64,000 nt of DNA, from contig CM055106.1 in NCBI GenBank assembly GCA_029204225.1, positions 36,800,361 through 36,864,360 of the forward strand. The letters run 5' to 3'. Shown here one piece after another: positions 45,801 through 53,212 of the stretch (position 1 is the first letter of the stretch; every line of letters starts with the position of its first letter). The translations under genes were made by a program, and so were the position numbers. This DNA comes from Diphasiastrum complanatum. Its lineage: Eukaryota; Streptophyta; Lycopodiopsida; Lycopodiales; Lycopodiaceae. The notes beneath the pieces are model-generated. The model saw only the letters and a program-made list of their open reading frames with translations. It ran no database searches and had not been told where the DNA came from.

Positions 45801-48800
45801 CCGCATAGGAAATGTCTGGTCTCGTAGTGGTGAGATAAATCAAGCTACCCACAAGCTGCCTATAAAGAGTCTCGTCCACAAAAGGAGTGCCATCATCTCT
45901 GGATGGCTTATTGCTGGTATCAATGGGCGTGGAAACGGGTTTGCAATCCTGCATGTTGAACCTGTTCAAGACTTCACATGCATAGTTAGCTTGGGAAATA
46001 AACACAGTTTTCCTTTTTCCAAACCTCTAAGCCTAGACAATAGTGGATTAAGGCCAAATCCTTCATCTCGAACTCATTTGATAAATGAGCCTTCACCTTT
46101 TCAATAAGCTGCCCATTGTTACCCATGATGACCAAGTCATCCACATAGAGAACTATCAAAACAATGTTCCCATCTTCCTCCTTCACGAACAGGTTGCAAT
46201 CCGACTGACTCTTTATGAATTGCCCCTTGGCAAAATAGTCGTCAATACGACTATACCAAGCCCTGGGTGCTTGCTTCAAACCATATAAGGACTTCTTAAG
46301 CCTGCATACCATACTTTCCTTGCCCTTAGCCTCAAAACCTTGTGGTTGTTCCATGTAGACTTCTTCAACCAACTATCCATTAAGAAAAGCACTCTTCACG
46401 TCCATTTGATGGACCTCCCAACCAAAAAATGCAGCCAATGCTAAAACCAACCTGATAGACGTCATCTTAGCTACCGGTGCAAACGTCTCATCATAGTCCA
46501 AGCCCTCCTTCTGTGCATAGCCTTTAGCAACCAGCCTTGCCTTATGCTTTTCGATGCTCCCATCCGATTTGTATTTGGTCCTATAGACCCACTTACAGCC
46601 AATAGGACGCTTCCCTTTTGGTAACTTCACCAAATCCCATGTATCATTCTTGAGAATGGAGTCGTACTCCTCTTGCATAGCATGTTGCCATACCTTCTCA
46701 TCTGCTACCTCAACGAATGTATGCGGATCTTGTGAATCCAAAATAGTAGTCAAAGTGCATAGTTTGTCTCCTGGTGTTCAAGCTGTTGGGCTTGCCTTTG
46801 AGACCTCCTAGCCCCTGGATTGCTGCTTTCTCCCTCATCCAATATCAAACCATCCTGCACAGTTTGCCAATACCACTTGGGAAACTTCTTCCTTGCAGTT
46901 GGTGATGAAGACGGTGAATAGGACTCAACAAATTTGCTCCTTTCCTTCCGCTTCCTAGCCTCCTCGGATTCTTCCTCTTGATCACTCATATGATCATCTT
47001 GAGGCTCCCCAATATATGGATGTGGGTCATCAAGTATTGGCACAAATTCACTTGTACCATCCTCCATCTCAAGTTCCTCTATAGGAGGCGTTTGATCTTC
47101 TTCAAAGATCACATCTCGACTTATGATCCTCTTCTTGCTAGTAAGATCGTAAAGTCTGTAAGCTTTGCTTTCTTCACTGTATCCCAAGAAAATACACTTT
47201 GCTGATTTTGCATCTAGCTTCTTCCTGTTATCCTTGGGAATATGGGCATAGGCCGTACAACCAAACACTCGCAAAGCACCCACCTTGGGCTTAATGCCGC
47301 TAAATGCCTCTTCTGGAGTCTTGCCTTCCACAGCTTTTGTTGGACTTCTATTCAACAGAAACACTGTTGTGTGCATTGCCTCGCCCCAAAAAGAGTTGGG
47401 CAACCCCTTTGCCTTGAGCATGCACCTTGCACACTCCACAATAGTCCGGTTCTTTCTCTCTGCTACGCCGTTTTGCTGAGGGGTATGAGGAGCTGTAAGC
47501 TGCCTTTTGATCCCATTGGCCTTGCAGAATTCCACAAATTCTGTCTTAATGAACTCTCCACCACCGTCTGACCTGAGCATCTTTATCTTCTTTCCTGAAT
47601 GTTCTTCTACCAAAGCTTTGAAATGCAGGAAGTAATTGAATGCTTCAGATTTTAACTTCAAGAAATAAATCCAAATCTTGCGTGAGAAGTCATCAATAAA
47701 GGTCATAAAGTAATATGCACCCCCTGCAGATTTTGTTTGGGTTGGCCCCCACAAATCTGAATGTATCAAGTCAAGTATGTCTGCTGTTCTGGTGCTGCTT
47801 TCCTTGGGAAACTTATGTCTTTGTTGTTTTCCCATAGCGCAAGCCCCGCAAACTGAAGAGCTTGGCTTAACAACTGGAAGCCCCTCCACCATATGATGCT
47901 GGTTCAACACCTGCATACTTTGGTAGCCAAGATGTCCATACCTCTCATGCCACAACCTATCCACATCACTTCCTTTGGCTGTATAAGCATGCTGACTAGG
48001 GATAGAAGTGTATAACCTGTATAGATTATCTTCCTGCAATCCTTTGGCCACAACCTTCATATTATCACTCAAGTCCAACACAAGACAAGAAGTAGCATCA
48101 AATTCTACTTTCATATTTTGTTGAGTGATAGCTCCTACTGAAAGAAGATTTTTAGCAAGTCCTGGTACATATAAGACATTCTTAATGACTTTGACTTCTC
48201 CTGATGGAAGCTTTACAGGTACTGTGCCCTTTCCCTTGACCTTGTGTGTTGAATTGTCACCTAGGCACATCTCTTGTCCATCACTAATCCCCACAAAGGT
48301 ATCAAAGCAATCCCTATGAGGGGTCATGGGCTTTGAAGCACCTGAGTCAATGTACCAACCACCTGTTGTAGCTTGTGAAGCCAATGCAATAGAGAATAAC
48401 TCAGCTTGCCTTATGTCACTCTACTCCTCTCTTGCAACACTCTCAACAACATTTCCTCCTTGCTTCTTTGTGCCCTTCTTTTGGTCTGCAAGCTTCTTCC
48501 TGCACTCAAAAGCAAAGTGTCCATATTTACCACAATAATTGCAATTCCCCTTCCTTCGAGGTGTGGAAGAAGTATTCGAGGAGGGTTGTGCTTCTGACAT
48601 CTGCAAGTTCTCCATCCTTGCTCAAGTGTTTGTGGTGCTCCTTTGTTCTTGCCTTTACCTTTCTTCTTATCCTTAGCTGGATTTTGCTTCTTCTTAGAAG
48701 CAAAGGCATGCTCCTGGAAATTCTCTTGGAGAGATTAACTCTCCTCATCTCCTTCGAGTAGAGAAACCTGGTTGTACTTGCTGTCTCATATAATGCACAA

Positions 48801-51574
48801 AGAATGGGCCATGCATCCACAGGCCCTTTGGCTGACCTGATTAGAGGAATCACATTATCCCTCACTGACATGTTGATGATTCTGTGTGCCTTTTCCCCTC
48901 TCTTGATATTTTATTTTTGGCTATACTTTTGGCCGAAATTTTTGACTGCAATTTTATAAGTTTATAGTTCTCTGTCTCAGCTTTCAAGTTCAGATGTTGG
49001 AACAGGCTCCTTACCTGTCACAAGCTTCCAACATTCTTTGTCTTCAAGAATGTTCTTGATCTTGAATTTCCATATGCTAAAGTTAGTGCCATCAAGCCGA
49101 CTGGCTTCACTCAGCATGCTCTCTGCAAGACTAGACATAGCTGGATAGAAATAAAACACCAAAGGCAAACTGGGGTTTTCACCCAACTAGGGTATGCAGC
49201 CACTTGCTCAATAACCCTCAGCTTCTGGATTTGAAACTATCCCCCTGTATGGCTGTCCTAGCCCTTGTCCAAGATCCACTCAGAACTTTCACTGAAGTCC
49301 CCACGGTAGAAAGCGCCTTCCTACAGTCCTGGCTGTCCAAAAAGACTCAAAAAAATTTGTCCCAAATTAGAAACTTTTTGGCTCCCTGTACTCCCCTTGT
49401 CAACAGTACTCCAACCATGCAGATAGCACAGAGATCAGATGCCCCTACAAAAAGTGCTCCCTCCTCAAAGGTAAGCTGCTCTCCAGGAATGGCAGGAATC
49501 TGATCAAAAACAGGTCCAAGCTTTCACCACACCACAGGCAACATAACCTGCTCTGATACCATGACAAATTCCAAGGCCTAGCTATGGAGTATCATAACAG
49601 CATAGTAAGCACACTATGAAAGCTTCAGAAAACCAGCTATGGAGTAGAACACAAAAGCAAGAGAGAGAGGACTTCAAAGCTCACACAACATGAATGAATA
49701 TTCAAAGTGTAGTAGGGCGTGGAAACCCCTCCAAAGTTTGGGCTACATATAGCATGTTATGTATAGAGGTGGTGTCTTGCTAATTCTAGCTCTAGAACCC
49801 ACATGGGTCCTTAACCTACTTGATTTACTTGCCTAATTAGCACAAGTGGGGTGTACTATGTACATAAATGTTTTACCCCCATGTCTTATGCACAACTTAC
49901 AAGTTACAAGTATACAAGCCTTATGGGGCAAAATAGGCATTTATTTCAACATGATATAGGTCATGCACATAACAAAGACTGATAATCAAAATCATTCTAA
50001 CATCTGAGGCTCAAAAGGGTTAAAACTAAGGTGCTAGAAGACATTGAAATTGTCAACTGCATAAAACAAAAAAAACATTTATAGCGTTCTGATCCGGAAC
50101 GAGCGTGCTGAAATGCAGCACATGTATGGTTCAAATACAAATGAGAATACTCAAAATTCTTATCCCTACAAAGTATTAAAACTGGTAATCAAATGAATCA
50201 GGTTTTTTTTTTTGGGTTCAAACTGGCTCCGAACGATTCGAACTGCAGTTTGTGGTAACTATGGTACTCTGACCAAAGTTTGACTTTGCCATATCTCAAA
50301 ATTTCTAGAAATCAAAATGGACTATGGATCTTAGGATAAGACAACAACAAACAAAAGTAGATCCAATAAGGTTTTCAATAAACAACTTCTCAACATAAAA
50401 TGCAAAGACAACCCATTTCACCAAAAATATGCAATTACTTTTATATAAAACTCCGATGATGAGCAACAAATGTTGTATAACCATATTCTTGTAAAGATGT
50501 GTAAGATCTACTCAAATTTTGAATAGGCTAATAAAAACATAAGGTAAACCTGGTGGCGTTTTGAAATAGACAAATGTACTACAACCTTGTGATGAAATGA
50601 AACTGTTCTCAAAGAGGATTAAGGTTTCATGACCCAGTACTGAGTGGACCATCAACAATACCTTAAAATTTGGTTTTTGTACCAAAACAACAAAAGGTTA
50701 ACACCTTTCAAGGCAAAAAGCAACCATCCTTATTAATCTAATTGAGACGTGCTATAGCAAAAGATTCTGCCTGGCCATTTTCGCGTGGAGGTAGGCCCCG
50801 AAATGTGTTCCGAGGCAAGTATGGTGTGTTTATATGACATTATACCAAAAAATCTTCCTCCCACGATTGAACTATGGTGGAAAGTGAACTCTAGTTGCAA
50901 GAATTCTTGAATGGAATATATTATCTAATGTATTGTGATGGATCTTTCTCACTTGATTTTGATATCTTTCCAATGCACAACTACACTATGTTGGAGCAGT
51001 GTTTCATGGACCTTTTGAGATGCCTTTTCAAAAAAGGTTTAAAACGGGAAAGAATCGACAACCATCAGAAAGAACCGGAGAATACGTTTGAGGTTTTTAA
51101 TTTTTTAAGGGGATTTTATTTCTACCCTTCTATTATGGCAAAAACAAGTGCTTTTTTAATGTTTTAGTTACAATTTAGATTATAATTAATCAACAATCGA
51201 TTTTGAATTTTGCCTTGGGAGTTAGAACTCCCGAGTTCCACCTATTGTCATGATTCATACATAACTATCGAGTCCCGCCTAATGTCATGCATAGTACATT
51301 GATAATCAAGACTCAAGGGTCATGTAACATCCCTCGACATGGTCTTGACCCTCTCTAAACCCTAAATCTAACACTAATCTCTAACTTCTAAGACTAATCT
51401 CACACGAATTAGTAATCGCAAAATAATCAAGATTCTATTTCAAACACTAATATAATCTACTATCTAATGCTAATTATTGATAAGTAATGATCAATTCTAA
51501 GTTCTAATAGTGCTCGAGATTCTAATTTATGTTTTATCTCATTCCCCCTCCCTCACTAAAAAAAAAGCATTGTT

Positions 51575-51630
<56 letters not shown>

Positions 51631-52978
51631 CCCAACCCTGCACAAATCATAAATCTTATTCTAGTTCAAAATGTGTGTTTTTATGCTTGGATAGCGTCTC
51701 CCTTTTGAACTTTGTGAAGTTTGAGTGGCATACTTACTTACATTTGGGTAGAAAACAGTCCCCTTTTGAAACACTTTGAATCTAGTTGTTTTTGATTTTT
51801 TGGTTTTATTTTTGTTCCCAAAAAAAATCCAATTCGAACGTTTTGGAATGGTGATTCTTTGACCGAATGGTGATTCAAAGAAACTATGCACTGGAGAGTG
51901 TCGCACGTGATATGTACAAGTTGGGAAAAGTTGTATTGTAAGTATAAAAGAATTAATGATCCGCAAAAAAAGAGAAAATGACGTATTAGCTGAAAAGGAT
52001 ATTATTTTGCCTAGGGTGTAACATAAAGTTACTCCCATTGCTTTTCACCCTTCATACTATTGAACATTTTTCTATATTAGAAACGTTTCTAACGTTCAGT
52101 AGGCATTGATTCCTCTAGTTGTGTCGTTGCCTACTTCATGTTCATAAATTATTGTTCTCAAAGGAGCCATTTTGAGCAAGTTGAAGCTCCATTGCAAATG
52201 ATTAGAGCACGCAATGCACAAATGCTTCATTTCAAACCAATGGGTTCCTAAATCCTGCAGTAAAAAGCATGCATATTATACAGGAGCTCCATAGGAGTTT
52301 ACTTTTCCCTTGTATGTCGTCATTTCTATGGCCTATTAGAGTCCAACACTGACCCCAAGTAGAGTAAAGGAGATCTTTACCAACATGCCCCTTATTAGGG
52401 GACCATGAAAAAAAAATTCTACATTAGGCATCATGTCATACCAGAGCTGTTATCATTTTGTTGCATCTGTAGTTAGTTTCACTAATATCAATTTAGGCAC
52501 AAAATATACACGGTGCATTCATGAGAAAGCCAAGCAAAATTTAGAGCACAGGGCTCCGCGATATCCCTAATCCGCAGCAACCGAAATTCTAGCCTCTTTC
52601 AAAGTCGACGCAGTAGCTACTCTTATTCAAACTCGGCTAGTGCGGAAGAATATACTGTATTTTAACACGCAAGGGATGCAAAAGCCTTACAATTGATAAT
52701 TACCTGCAAAAGGCTTTGCTTCAAAAACACGGTTCAACAAACCAAGCAGCATACATTAAATCTGCGATAACTTGTTAAAAACACTATGCACAGTAGAGCT
52801 AGGGGGAAGTGCGAGCCTAGATAACGAAGATTACACATGAAAAGACTCTGTAAAGACCTGGAAACGTTTTGATTGAAGGCAAAAAGAAGCATACAGCTAG
52901 TACCTCAACAGTTACGGGGCCTATTGATGTCTCTACGATGACGCTAGGAGGAGCCTCCACGGCCGATGTCGCCACCAT
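28986..52978 (-). CDS. CYP18-2: PPIL1/CYP18-2-type peptidyl-prolyl isomerase (cyclophilin), six exons over 24 kb
   Basis: Joined exons 52978-52904, 40124-40029, 31282-31221, 29507-29374, 29205-29121 and 29031-28986 give 165 codons and a stop. All introns are GT-AG, and phases agree at every junction. The length and single catalytic domain match PPIL1/CYP18-2, which catalyses cis-trans isomerisation of X-Pro bonds. Its human counterpart works in the activated spliceosome, where it binds SKIP. Residues equivalent to the CypA active site are present, offset by one: R54, F59, Q62, A100, N101, Q110, F112, W120 and H125. The C terminus [10 protein letters not shown] is as in plant homologues. Introns are 12,779, 8,746, 1,713, 168 and 89 bp. 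The first two are filled with retrotransposons, yet every exon and splice site is intact, so I infer an expressed gene. The symbol is by homology. Confidence 0.92.
29121..29205 (-). CDS. CYP18-2: Cyclophilin exon 5 (codons 123-151)
   Basis: Encodes [20 protein letters not shown] and VQTDKND, with H125. Acceptor TGTTCCAG, donor GTGAAA; 85 nt. Confidence 0.95.
29374..29507 (-). CDS. CYP18-2: Cyclophilin exon 4 (codons 78-123)
   Basis: Encodes [16 protein letters not shown], then [17 protein letters not shown] and PWLDG, with A100, N101, Q110, F112 and W120. Acceptor CTGCAG, donor GTATTG; 134 nt. Confidence 0.95.
29749..29801. repeat. (CT)n microsatellite
   Basis: About 26 uninterrupted CT units in cyclophilin intron 3, upstream of the antisense ORF at 30042. 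Confidence 0.97.
29850..29955 (+). repeat. Direct repeat, CTCAG.ATGAAGCT.TCCGGCTGA
   Basis: Two copies about 66 bp apart (near 29858 and 29925) share 26 of about 29 bases. They lie in the leader of the ORF at 30042. Confidence 0.7.
30042..30426 (+). pseudogene. Unrecognised protein-coding unit with one frameshift, antisense in cyclophilin intron 3
   Basis: From ATG at 30042 a Ser/Pro/Thr-rich N-terminal region (about 58 residues) leads into [14 protein letters not shown] and a stop at 30249. In the next frame, starting one base later at 30250, a compact sequence continues: [20 protein letters not shown], then [14 protein letters not shown] and a Glu-Leu-rich end with a stop at 30424. The two halves read as one protein of about 127 residues broken by a single extra base. 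A (CT)n tract and a possible short 5' UTR intron (GTACTTCTG to TTTGTGCAG, about 29974-30035) precede it. I do not recognise the family. It could be a captured gene, a retrocopy or a real nested gene with a sequencing error. Confidence 0.5.
30644..30679. repeat. (CT)n microsatellite
   Basis: About 18 CT units within cyclophilin intron 3. Confidence 0.95.
30837..30885. repeat. (CT)n microsatellite
   Basis: About 24 CT units, 160 bp from the previous tract. The Arg-Glu repeat frames on the opposite strand are artefacts of it. Confidence 0.95.
31221..31282 (-). CDS. CYP18-2: Cyclophilin exon 3 (codons 58-78)
   Basis: Encodes [20 protein letters not shown], including F59, Q62 and the GTG-GG loop. 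Acceptor TTTGTTTCAG, donor GTAAGTAC; 62 nt, ends in phase 2. Confidence 0.95.
31283..32050. other. Intron 2 distal part; GC-richer unrecognised DNA
   Basis: Between exon 3 and the gypsy gag. Region 31500-31980 is more GC-rich than its surroundings and has no conserved motif. It may be gypsy leader or LTR sequence, but no LTR pair was found. Confidence 0.35.
32051..32935 (+). pseudogene. Gypsy-2 gag zinc knuckle and protease
   Basis: [20 protein letters not shown] (about 32125-32185) is a gag segment. It is followed by a basic region and the knuckle C-FS-C-MEKG, which a frameshift near 32380 separates from H-LSTD-C. A degraded retropepsin follows ([19 protein letters not shown] near 32578, where a D-S/T-G-A would be expected) and a [13 protein letters not shown] segment near 32788, ending ELPYVTA at 32932. 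Stops and the loss of the Asp-Ser-Gly triad inactivate it. Confidence 0.75.
32936..33424. mobile_element. Foldback/MITE-like insertion rich in GAACCGT motifs
   Basis: Both ends are crowded with GAACCGT / ACGGTTC motifs in both orientations. The left end GAACCCACGGTTC pairs with the right end GAACCGTGGACGGTTC. Each terminal region is followed inward by (TTAA)n runs. The centre repeats GATTTCACAAATG-like units five or more times. It sits between the protease and RT of Gypsy-2 (ELPYVTA before, [11 protein letters not shown] after). A target duplication was not found, so the superfamily is unassigned. Confidence 0.72.
33425..34436 (+). pseudogene. Gypsy-2 reverse transcriptase
   Basis: Pre-[22 protein letters not shown], then [47 protein letters not shown], a frameshift near 33970, [16 protein letters not shown], and the catalytic box F-L-D-N at about 34105-34116. 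The thumb shows [16 protein letters not shown] and SFLGFTGFF. The second catalytic Asp is Asn, which abolishes metal binding in this enzyme class. Further frame changes lie at about 34140 and 34430. Confidence 0.9.
34437..35198 (+). pseudogene. Gypsy-2 RNase H and integrase N terminus
   Basis: RNase H begins after a Lys-rich insert: [15 protein letters not shown], then [20 protein letters not shown], a frame change at 34703, [27 protein letters not shown] and the closing [14 protein letters not shown]. The pre-integrase [14 protein letters not shown] is read at about 35136-35178. It stops where the Copia-3 LTR begins at 35199. Confidence 0.85.
35199..35580 (-). repeat. Copia-3 3' LTR
   Basis: On the minus strand it begins TGTGTAACCATGG and ends CTTTCCTACA. 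The same start, stop-codon context (CCATAGGTTACTTTGACC) and end occur in the LTR at 41097-41539, identifying one LTR family. Confidence 0.75.
35608..37224 (-). pseudogene. Copia-3 reverse transcriptase and RNase H
   Basis: RT N-terminal part at 37224-36946 ([16 protein letters not shown], then [16 protein letters not shown] and [10 protein letters not shown]) has a stop at 36946. A 389-codon open frame (36777-35608) then carries [17 protein letters not shown], the catalytic Y-V-D-D near 36580-36591, [25 protein letters not shown], RNase [37 protein letters not shown] and [11 protein letters not shown], ending DLFTKALS. The catalytic boxes in this long frame are intact; only the upstream parts are broken. 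Confidence 0.92.
37211..38300 (-). pseudogene. Copia-3 integrase, core half deleted
   Basis: Pre-integrase [18 protein letters not shown] and C-x2-C, then [16 protein letters not shown] (first Asp) at 38292-37810, and after a frame break [15 protein letters not shown] (second Asp) near 37720. The sequence then jumps from HQMTKFEH to the far C-terminal [14 protein letters not shown] at about 37640. The [12 protein letters not shown] block with the catalytic Glu is missing. About 500 bp seem deleted. Confidence 0.85.
38300..38830 (-). pseudogene. Copia-3 gag start and protease remnant, internally deleted
   Basis: The gag N terminus [19 protein letters not shown] followed by [12 protein letters not shown] starts near 38814. 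[13 protein letters not shown] and a Ser-rich linker follow. The central gag and zinc knuckle are gone. From a JUNCTION near 38460 the text is protease-like ([20 protein letters not shown], then [13 protein letters not shown]). Confidence 0.75.
39363..39765 (+). pseudogene. Gypsy-2 integrase core fragment
   Basis: Resumes with C-Q-VNKAE, the end of the HHCC zinc domain, then [12 protein letters not shown], a stop at 39453, [20 protein letters not shown] with the first Asp, and [17 protein letters not shown] through [13 protein letters not shown]. The second Asp and the Glu are missing or frameshifted. It ends near an A-rich stretch at 39765. Confidence 0.88.
39766..40028. other. Proximal end of cyclophilin intron 2
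   Basis: AT-rich intronic DNA that separates the gypsy fragment from exon 2. Nothing recognised except the donor site at 40028. Confidence 0.5.
40029..40124 (-). CDS. CYP18-2: Cyclophilin exon 2 (codons 26-57)
   Basis: Encodes [20 protein letters not shown] and then the FHRIIK motif with catalytic R54. Acceptor TATGCAG before 40124, donor GTATGC after 40029; 96 nt, phase 0. Confidence 0.95.
40125..41096. other. Cyclophilin intron 1, distal part
   Basis: No gene seen. The last 35 bp before 41097 match the end of the Copia-3 RNase H frame, including its stop codon. Confidence 0.4.
41097..41539 (+). repeat. LTR related to the Copia-3 LTR
   Basis: Begins TGTGTAACCATGG after the pol-end context CCATAGGTTACTTTGACC and ends TTTCCTACA. 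The next bases are TGGT, the start of a primer site, cut off there. A TATA-like CTATATATATG lies near 41361. It is oriented opposite to the host gene. Confidence 0.65.
41295..42149 (+). repeat. Tandem array of a 245-bp LTR segment (3.5 copies)
   Basis: GTGTGCATCCCATTTG recurs at 41371, 41616, 41861 and 42106, exactly 245 bp apart. Units run 41295-41539, 41540-41784, 41785-42029 and a partial one to about 42149. Each holds the TATA-like region and the LTR 3' end, followed by TGGT and GACAGCCAATAGTCAAG. Units differ at only a few positions. Confidence 0.95.
42150..44476. other. Cyclophilin intron 1, middle part
   Basis: AT-rich DNA with no recognised gene. A G8 run with flanking T-rich DNA lies at about 43766-43815. 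A 90-codon plus-strand frame at 42843 is reminiscent of copia RNase H ([20 protein letters not shown]) but too weak to call. Confidence 0.35.
44482..45186 (-). repeat. Copia-2 3' LTR (705 bp, altered U3)
   Basis: Its outer parts match the 5' LTR: 44482-44628 is identical to 49562-49708, and about 45056-45186 matches 49825-49951 with 5 differences. The middle, about 44629-45055, is unrelated to the 120 bp in the 5' LTR. Confidence 0.9.
45187..45197 (-). promoter_or_regulatory. Copia-2 polypurine tract
   Basis: Minus-strand TTGAGGGGGGG directly precedes the TGTTGAAAT start of the 3' LTR. Confidence 0.85.
45198..46753 (-). pseudogene. Copia-2 reverse transcriptase and RNase H
   Basis: [39 protein letters not shown] and DVKSAFLNG then a stop at 46373, [30 protein letters not shown], catalytic Y-V-D-D at about 46137-46148, and [11 protein letters not shown]. 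After a frameshift near 46005 come [17 protein letters not shown], RNase [29 protein letters not shown], a stop near 45493, [26 protein letters not shown] and DIFTKALS, with the frame ending at 45181. RT and RNase H catalytic residues are all present; only three lesions interrupt this part. Confidence 0.94.
46750..48384 (-). pseudogene. Copia-2 protease and integrase (544-codon open frame)
   Basis: Protease: W-Y-I-D-S-G-A-S with [15 protein letters not shown] and [13 protein letters not shown]. Integrase: [15 protein letters not shown] and C-x2-C; first Asp in [12 protein letters not shown], second in [15 protein letters not shown], and Glu in [12 protein letters not shown]; then [18 protein letters not shown] and [13 protein letters not shown]-terminal [13 protein letters not shown] and an acidic region. 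The DDE triad and protease triad are intact over an unbroken frame. The frame ends by a one-base loss at NYAL, so RT is no longer fused. Only the separation from gag and RT is defective. Confidence 0.95.
48385..49138 (-). pseudogene. Copia-2 gag
   Basis: Starts at about 49138: [17 protein letters not shown] with [17 protein letters not shown] and KLVTGKEP, closely like the Copia-1 gag start, then a stop and a shortened middle ([30 protein letters not shown]). A frameshift leads to the zinc knuckle [14 protein letters not shown] at about 48500-48541. A stop near 48420 separates it from protease in the same frame. The middle of gag seems to have lost part of the capsid. Confidence 0.88.
49139..49549 (-). 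other. Copia-2 leader
   Basis: About 0.4 kb between primer site and gag, with no coding motif. It is much shorter than the Copia-1 leader. Confidence 0.6.
49550..49561 (-). promoter_or_regulatory. Copia-2 primer-binding site
   Basis: Minus-strand TGGTATCAGAGC, a perfect initiator tRNA-Met primer site, abutting the 5' LTR end TTTGTCA. Confidence 0.93.
49562..49951 (-). repeat. Copia-2 5' LTR (390 bp)
   Basis: Minus strand TGTTGAAAT...ATTTGTCA. The central part, which contains CTATACATAACATGCTATAT near 49755, looks like a promoter region and is absent from the other LTR. Confidence 0.92.
49957..52903. other. Cyclophilin intron 1, proximal part
   Basis: AT-rich intronic DNA with no recognised gene. 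It includes one (CT)n tract and ends at the exon 1 donor. Confidence 0.45.
51578..51628. repeat. (CT)n microsatellite
   Basis: About 25 CT units. The Leu-Ser frames over it are artefacts. Confidence 0.97.
52904..52978 (-). CDS. CYP18-2: Cyclophilin exon 1 (codons 1-25)
   Basis: Starts at ATG 52978-52976. A short Ala/Val/Pro stretch is followed by [14 protein letters not shown], the first strands of the cyclophilin fold. The donor GTACTA is at 52903. Phase 0. Confidence 0.85.
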
Positions 52979-53172
52979 CGCCAAGAGCTTTTGTTCTTCA
53001 GCGCTCCTTTTACTGTTCTCACGCGCGCTTGCTCTCTCTCTTCTTGTCTCGCAATCTAAACCCTCAAGATTTATCCTACCCTAAACCTAATCTCTAAGCA
53101 CGCTACACACAATCAACAAACACACAATAGCCCTAACCCTAATTTCGAGGTGTGCTACACCAATATACTAAA
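52979..53172 (-). promoter_or_regulatory. Cyclophilin 5' UTR and core promoter region with telo-box-like motifs
   Basis: Read on the minus strand it has TTAGGGTTAGGG near 53137 and TTAGGTTTAGGGTAGG near 53085, both like the telo-box (AAACCCTAA) found in many plant housekeeping promoters. A GAGAGAGAGC stretch follows near 53031 and then the ATG at 52978. No TATA box is evident. The transcription start is unknown. Confidence 0.5.
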
Positions 53173-53212
53173 TATTAAGAACAACCACTAGGGCCACAAA
53201 TGTATAAGCTTT

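Larger units (their letters stand above)
44482..49951 (-). mobile_element. Copia-2: nearly complete Ty1/copia in cyclophilin intron 1 (5,470 bp)
   Basis: LTRs at 49562-49951 (5') and 44482-45186 (3'), primer site at 49550-49561, gag-PR-INT-RT-RH in order on the minus strand (same sense as the host gene), and a polypurine tract at 45187-45197. Perfect 5-bp duplications TGATA flank it (44477-44481, 49952-49956). The ends are canonical TG...CA. Two 147-bp LTR portions are identical, so insertion is recent, but the U3 of the 3' LTR is replaced. Breaks: a gag frameshift, stops near 48420, 46373 and 45493, and frameshifts near 46752 and 46005. Confidence 0.95.
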
